Assembly (NCBI GenBank): GCA_964593725.1
Contig: CAZQJS010000012.1
Span: 1 to 64,000 of the forward strand
Reading direction: 5' to 3'
DNA length: 64,000 nt
Source of the DNA: JAIOSM01 sp964593725
GTDB lineage: Bacteria > Desulfobacterota > Desulfobacteria > Desulfobacterales > Desulfobacteraceae
Shown here: positions 60,967 to 64,000 of the stretch, in pieces
Layout: every line of letters begins with the position of its first letter
How positions within the stretch are numbered: position 1 is the first letter of the stretch
Translations under genes and position numbers: made by a program
Notes under the pieces: model-generated
What the model was told of the DNA's origin: nothing
Databases searched by the model: none
The model's input: only the letters and a program-made list of their open reading frames with translations

Positions 60967-62034
60967 ATGAGACCGACTTTAGATTTTAATACATACAAAG
61001 GCATTATGGTTTTTGTGGAGATTCAGGACCACGAGCAGGTGCTGGAAGGTTCTCTGGAGCTTTTATCCAGGGCGCGCTTCCTTGCAGACAAGGTTGATCA
61101 AAAATTGTACGCCGTTATATTGGGCAAGGATGCAGAGCAGTATCTGCCTGAAATTGAACCGTTCCATCCGGACATTATTATATGCTGCAGCCATGAAAAC
61201 TTGAAACACTATGACAGCCAGATTTTTCCGGACATGATAACCCGGTTAATAAAAAAATATAAACCCTCTGCCTTTCTTTCAATATTTACAGAAGCTGGCA
61301 GGGATCTGACACCAAGGCTTGCCCAGCGATTTGCCACGGGCTGTACATCCCACTGCACAGGGCTTGATATTGCATACCTGCCTCAATATCGAAGTGAACT
61401 TCTTTTGATGAAACGTCCTGCCTTTTCCGGTAATGTCATTGCAACCATAATTTCACCCCGGACAAGGCCCCAGATGGCAACGGTTCAACCCGGTGTATTT
61501 ACTAAAAATGAACATTGTAAACATATGGATAAAGAGCAGGCATCAGGACCTGAGAGCACAAAACTTATAAAACTTATATTTGACTATGATATGGCGAGTC
61601 TGAAAATAAAAAATCTTGATGCTCCCACAAGGTGGGATAAAAAATCAGTCCCCCTGGAGAGTGCATCATTGATTGTTGCAGGAGGGCGAGGCATTAAAAG
61701 TCAAAAGACCTTTATGCTCCTGTATGAACTTGCAGATTTATTAAAGGGTGAAGTAGGGGCTACACGGGTTCCTGTGTTTAAAGAGTGGTGTGACAAAGAA
61801 CGCATGATCGGACAGACAGGTAAAACCGTAAAACCCACCCTTTACCTTGGCCTGGGAATATCAGGCCAGATACAGCATACATCATCCATTGTCGAATCAG
61901 ATATGATCATCTCGGTAAACACCGACGAAAATGCTCTGCTCAACGGGATGTCGGATTATGTGATAAATGAAGATGCACAAGTTTTTATAGAACAGCTTAT
62001 AACGCGCCTTAAGCACGAAATAAGGGCGAAGTAG
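60967..62034 (+). CDS. etfA: Electron transfer flavoprotein, alpha subunit
   Basis: FAD-carrying ETF subunit, 355 residues from ATG 60967, 13 bases after etfB; the longer frame would overlap etfB. The C-terminal FAD domain is visible: LIVAGGRGIKSQKTFMLLYELADLLKGEVGATRVPVFKEWCDKERMIGQTGKTVKPTLYLGLGISGQIQHTSSIVESDMIISVNTDENA. The N-terminal ETF domain includes RDLTPRLAQRFATGCTSHCTGLDI. Confidence 0.95.
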   Translation: MRPTLDFNTYKGIMVFVEIQDHEQVLEGSLELLSRARFLADKVDQKLYAVILGKDAEQYLPEIEPFHPDIIICCSHENLKHYDSQIFPDMITRLIKKYKPSAFLSIFTEAGRDLTPRLAQRFATGCTSHCTGLDIAYLPQYRSELLLMKRPAFSGNVIATIISPRTRPQMATVQPGVFTKNEHCKHMDKEQASGPESTKLIKLIFDYDMASLKIKNLDAPTRWDKKSVPLESASLIVAGGRGIKSQKTFMLLYELADLLKGEVGATRVPVFKEWCDKERMIGQTGKTVKPTLYLGLGISGQIQHTSSIVESDMIISVNTDENALLNGMSDYVINEDAQVFIEQLITRLKHEIRAK

Positions 62035-62062
62035 GTATGATTTACCAGATCAGCCATCATAC
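62035..62062 (+). terminator. Weak hairpin after etfA
   Basis: GTATGAT (62035-62041) and ATCATAC (62056-62062) form a 7-bp stem starting on the base after the etfA stop; TTTT follows. The stem is A/T-rich and the U-run short, so termination is probably partial. Confidence 0.4.
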
Positions 62063-62225
62063 TTTTGCCGATTTTCAGCATTACTTTTCTGGTTTTATGG
62101 CTGTATCCGGGTAAAAGCAGAAAATACTTGACAAACAAGCCAATTCTAATCAAACTTAAAAAGTATATAAATCAACAAAAATTTTACAGAATTTAAAGCA
62201 GGGTATATTCATAACCTTTACTTGT

Positions 62226-62239
62226 AAGGAGGGTGATCC
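62226..62239 (+). promoter_or_regulatory. Extended Shine-Dalgarno that supports a TTG start
   Basis: TAAGGAGG followed by GTGATC nearly spells the complement of the 16S rRNA tail (one extra G). It lies seven bases before the TTG at 62240 and argues that this rare start codon is the true one. Confidence 0.7.
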
Positions 62240-63625
62240 TTGGATAAATTTCTTACCAGTGACCTTGATAAAAAGTATTTAACCTATATATATAAAAATG
62301 CTGATCTCAAAAAGGTTGAAAAGGGCGATATGATTATCTGTGAAGGTGATACAGATGAAGTGATTTTCATTATATTAAAGGGAGTAGTGGAGGTCACAAA
62401 AACAATGCAGGGTATAAAAAGGGAAACCCTTGCCACTCTGACCAGCGGCGATCTTTTCGGTGAGATATCATTTTTAAGCATGATACCGAGGACAGCCTCT
62501 GTTACAGCCCTTGCCCGGACAACCCTGATTGTTGTAGACAAAAGTACTTTTGATGGGTTTAATAAAGAGACACAGCTTCTGTTTTACAGATATATCAGTT
62601 CCATCTCCCTTAACAGAAAGAGCAGAACCGGGGCTGCTGAAAAAAAGTATGAATATAAGAATAAACAGTTCATTGCAAGATCGTTTCTCTCCTTTAAGAA
62701 AAAAGCAAAGGATTTTCAAAATTCCAGGATCATTGGGGAGATAATCGGTAAAATTCCAAGGCTTCCTGTTTTTGCACTTTCTTTATCCACAAAACTGTTT
62801 GAAGGCAATATCTCACCCAATGAAGTGGCAGATGAAGTAAAAAAGGATCCACCCCTTGTTGGTGCAATTTTAAAAACTATTAATTCAAGCAGTTACTCCC
62901 TTGATACCCGGATATCTGACCTTAACCATGCCATAATGCTTCTTGGTTACAACGAAGTCTCCAGAATAGTGATTGCAGAGGGTGTTAAAAGGACAATGCC
63001 CGACACTTCAGAGTTTAAAGCAATGTATGACAGTTCACTTATAATTTCTCACATTGCATCAATCCTGGCAACAAAACTCAGGGTCGGGAAGGCATCTGAG
63101 ATCTCAACAATAGCTCTCTTACATGAGTTCGGGCAGCTTGTAACCCTTCTTTTGAAAAGGAATAATAAGAGGATGGGGGCTTTGTTTGATCTGGTTGACA
63201 CATCCCAGATGGGTAAACTGCTTCTGAAAAGCTGGAAACTTCCGGAAAATATCTGGAGAACCATTGAATATCAATCATATCCAAACTATTCCCTGCCCGG
63301 TGAAATACCTGAAACCGTGAGGGTGAATGTAATTATTCTCTATCTTTCAAAACTTTGCCATGAATATTTAAAGGGTTATAAAGAAGATGATCTTCCCATG
63401 CTGTTTTACTATGAACATCTCTCTTCCATAAATCTTGAAATCCAGCCTTTGTCCGAGTTTGTGGATAGAATAATGATCCCTTTCATAGATCAGAGGAAAA
63501 ACACTTTACCAACCATTCTCCACGGGATTTTAAGCTCATATAGAATTGCAAAGGATAATTTAAAACATGGCAATGATACAAATATTACCCTGCCTGATAT
63601 TAATCATGGATATATTAAAGTTTAA
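62240..63625 (+). CDS. Cyclic-nucleotide-binding and HDOD-domain protein
   Basis: A 461-residue cytoplasmic signalling protein started by TTG. The cNMP-binding fold takes residues 20-125 (GDMIICEGDTDEVIFIILKGVVEVTK, LTSGDLFGEISFLSMIPRTASVTA); the GEISFL / RTASV phosphate cassette is close to that of cAMP-binding proteins. The HDOD domain follows (IIGKIPRLPVFALSLSTKLFEGNISPNEVADEVKKDPPLVGAILKTINSSSYSL). It lacks the HD phosphohydrolase residues, so regulation rather than hydrolysis is expected. Confidence 0.92.
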   Translation: MDKFLTSDLDKKYLTYIYKNADLKKVEKGDMIICEGDTDEVIFIILKGVVEVTKTMQGIKRETLATLTSGDLFGEISFLSMIPRTASVTALARTTLIVVDKSTFDGFNKETQLLFYRYISSISLNRKSRTGAAEKKYEYKNKQFIARSFLSFKKKAKDFQNSRIIGEIIGKIPRLPVFALSLSTKLFEGNISPNEVADEVKKDPPLVGAILKTINSSSYSLDTRISDLNHAIMLLGYNEVSRIVIAEGVKRTMPDTSEFKAMYDSSLIISHIASILATKLRVGKASEISTIALLHEFGQLVTLLLKRNNKRMGALFDLVDTSQMGKLLLKSWKLPENIWRTIEYQSYPNYSLPGEIPETVRVNVIILYLSKLCHEYLKGYKEDDLPMLFYYEHLSSINLEIQPLSEFVDRIMIPFIDQRKNTLPTILHGILSSYRIAKDNLKHGNDTNITLPDINHGYIKV

Positions 63626-63702
63626 ATTGACATATTGATGGGAAATATGGAATAAAGAGAAGGCTTAATCAGGCATTATGAACAGAATACCAGGAGATTG
63701 AA

Positions 63703-63984
63703 ATGAATATCAGCATTACAATGGAACAGATAATTGTCTGGCTTATTATTGGCGGTTTAGCAGGGTTTATAGTGGGACTTGTTCTTAAGGGAAGGAAAAA
63801 AGGTTTTGGCTTTTTCACCAATTTACTGATAGGCCTGGTCGGTGCAGTGATTGGTGGTTTTGTCTTTGATGTGTTCAATATACATTTAGGCCTGGGCAGG
63901 ATTGTGCTGAGTTATGATGATTTGATAGCAGCAATTGCCGGGGCATTTCTTCTGCTTGTTGTTCTGGCAGTTATCAGACGGTGA
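63703..63984 (+). CDS. YeaQ/GlsB-like (transglycosylase-associated) small membrane protein
   Basis: A 93-residue protein with three hydrophobic segments and the family's GGLAGFIVGLVLKGRKKGFGFFTNLLIGLVGAVIGGFVF centre, with a short polar insert before the last span. Members are stress-linked inner-membrane proteins with no proven activity. It starts behind CCAGGAGATTGAA. It has no close neighbour in an operon at the window end. Confidence 0.85.
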   Translation: MNISITMEQIIVWLIIGGLAGFIVGLVLKGRKKGFGFFTNLLIGLVGAVIGGFVFDVFNIHLGLGRIVLSYDDLIAAIAGAFLLLVVLAVIRR

Positions 63985-64000
63985 ATAAATAGAACAAAGA

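Noticed and set aside
62038..62115. 25-codon frame after etfA starting at ATG 62038
   Set aside because: It has no ribosome site, lies in the hairpin after etfA and shows no recognisable protein features.

Overview
The window looks like a 64 kb piece of a draft genome or metagenome bin from a low-GC, strictly anaerobic Gram-negative bacterium. The best guess is the sulfate-reducing Desulfobacterales (Desulfobacterota). This is inferred from gene content, not from a phylogenetic marker. The content includes indolepyruvate:ferredoxin oxidoreductase, a futalosine hydrolase (menaquinone by the futalosine route), electron-transfer flavoprotein with acyl-CoA dehydrogenase, FeoB iron uptake, a PilMNOPQ set, NtrC-type regulation and HDOD/GGDEF signalling. 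One run of 100 N (27928-28027) marks a scaffold gap inside pilP. I see no rRNA, tRNA, CRISPR, insertion sequence or phage gene.

Layout. 73-5081 (minus): branched-chain amino-acid ABC transporter livK-H-M-G-F. 5313-12058 (minus): mqnB, aroQ, iorB, iorA, a His-rich small protein, a metallophosphoesterase, hslO (Hsp33) and a DMT-family exporter. 12159-13972 (minus): a LytS/LytR-type two-component pair. 14171-16263 (plus): a DUF2141 protein and a Tat-exported CrtI-like flavoprotein. 16270-19265: YqaA-like membrane protein, pcm, a TrkA-N potassium channel and 5-formyl-THF cyclo-ligase. 19439-24466 (plus): serS, thrC, a LysM protein and a PilF-like TPR lipoprotein, meeting the convergent pilMNOPQ operon (24564-30495, minus) at a strong two-way terminator. 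30680-33478 (plus): a sensor kinase and its sigma-54 activator. Behind them lies a 383-bp gene-free stretch with two identical palindromes, a near-consensus sigma-54 promoter and a terminator only about 70 nt downstream. 33862-38183 (minus): a YfgM-like TPR protein, an SH3b protein, feoB and a Fur-FeoA-FeoA fusion. 38285-41502 (minus): TauE-like exporter, glycerol kinase, monoacylglycerol-lipase-like hydrolase. 41614-51357 (plus): a divergent Dus enzyme, then a seven-gene membrane/MoxR cluster (BPSS1780-like, RDD, SpoIIM, DUF4129, DUF4350, MoxR, DUF58). 51604-57003 (plus): outer-membrane barrel, PKD/S8 protease, ECF sigma factor and a membrane anti-sigma-like protein. 57243-63984 (plus): a REC-HisKA-REC-GGDEF protein, acyl-CoA dehydrogenase with etfBA, a cNMP-HDOD protein and a YeaQ/GlsB-like membrane protein.

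How the genes fit together. Amino-acid uptake (liv) sits beside reductive/oxidative 2-oxoacid chemistry (iorAB), and fatty-acid electrons leave through acyl-CoA dehydrogenase and EtfBA. A lipase-like enzyme and GlpK would feed glycerol to the cell. Iron supply is set by FeoB under a regulator in which a Fur domain is joined to two FeoA domains.

The most unusual candidates are: (1) the cassette kinase, sigma-54 activator, twin palindromes, sigma-54 promoter and very short terminated transcript, which looks like an activator-controlled small RNA; (2) the ECF sigma locus, where an identical 11-nt box (TTGAACCTTTT) with matching downstream bases lies in front of both the barrel/protease genes and the sigma gene; (3) the Fur-FeoA-FeoA fusion; (4) the 42-bp tandem repeat in PilP that broke the assembly.
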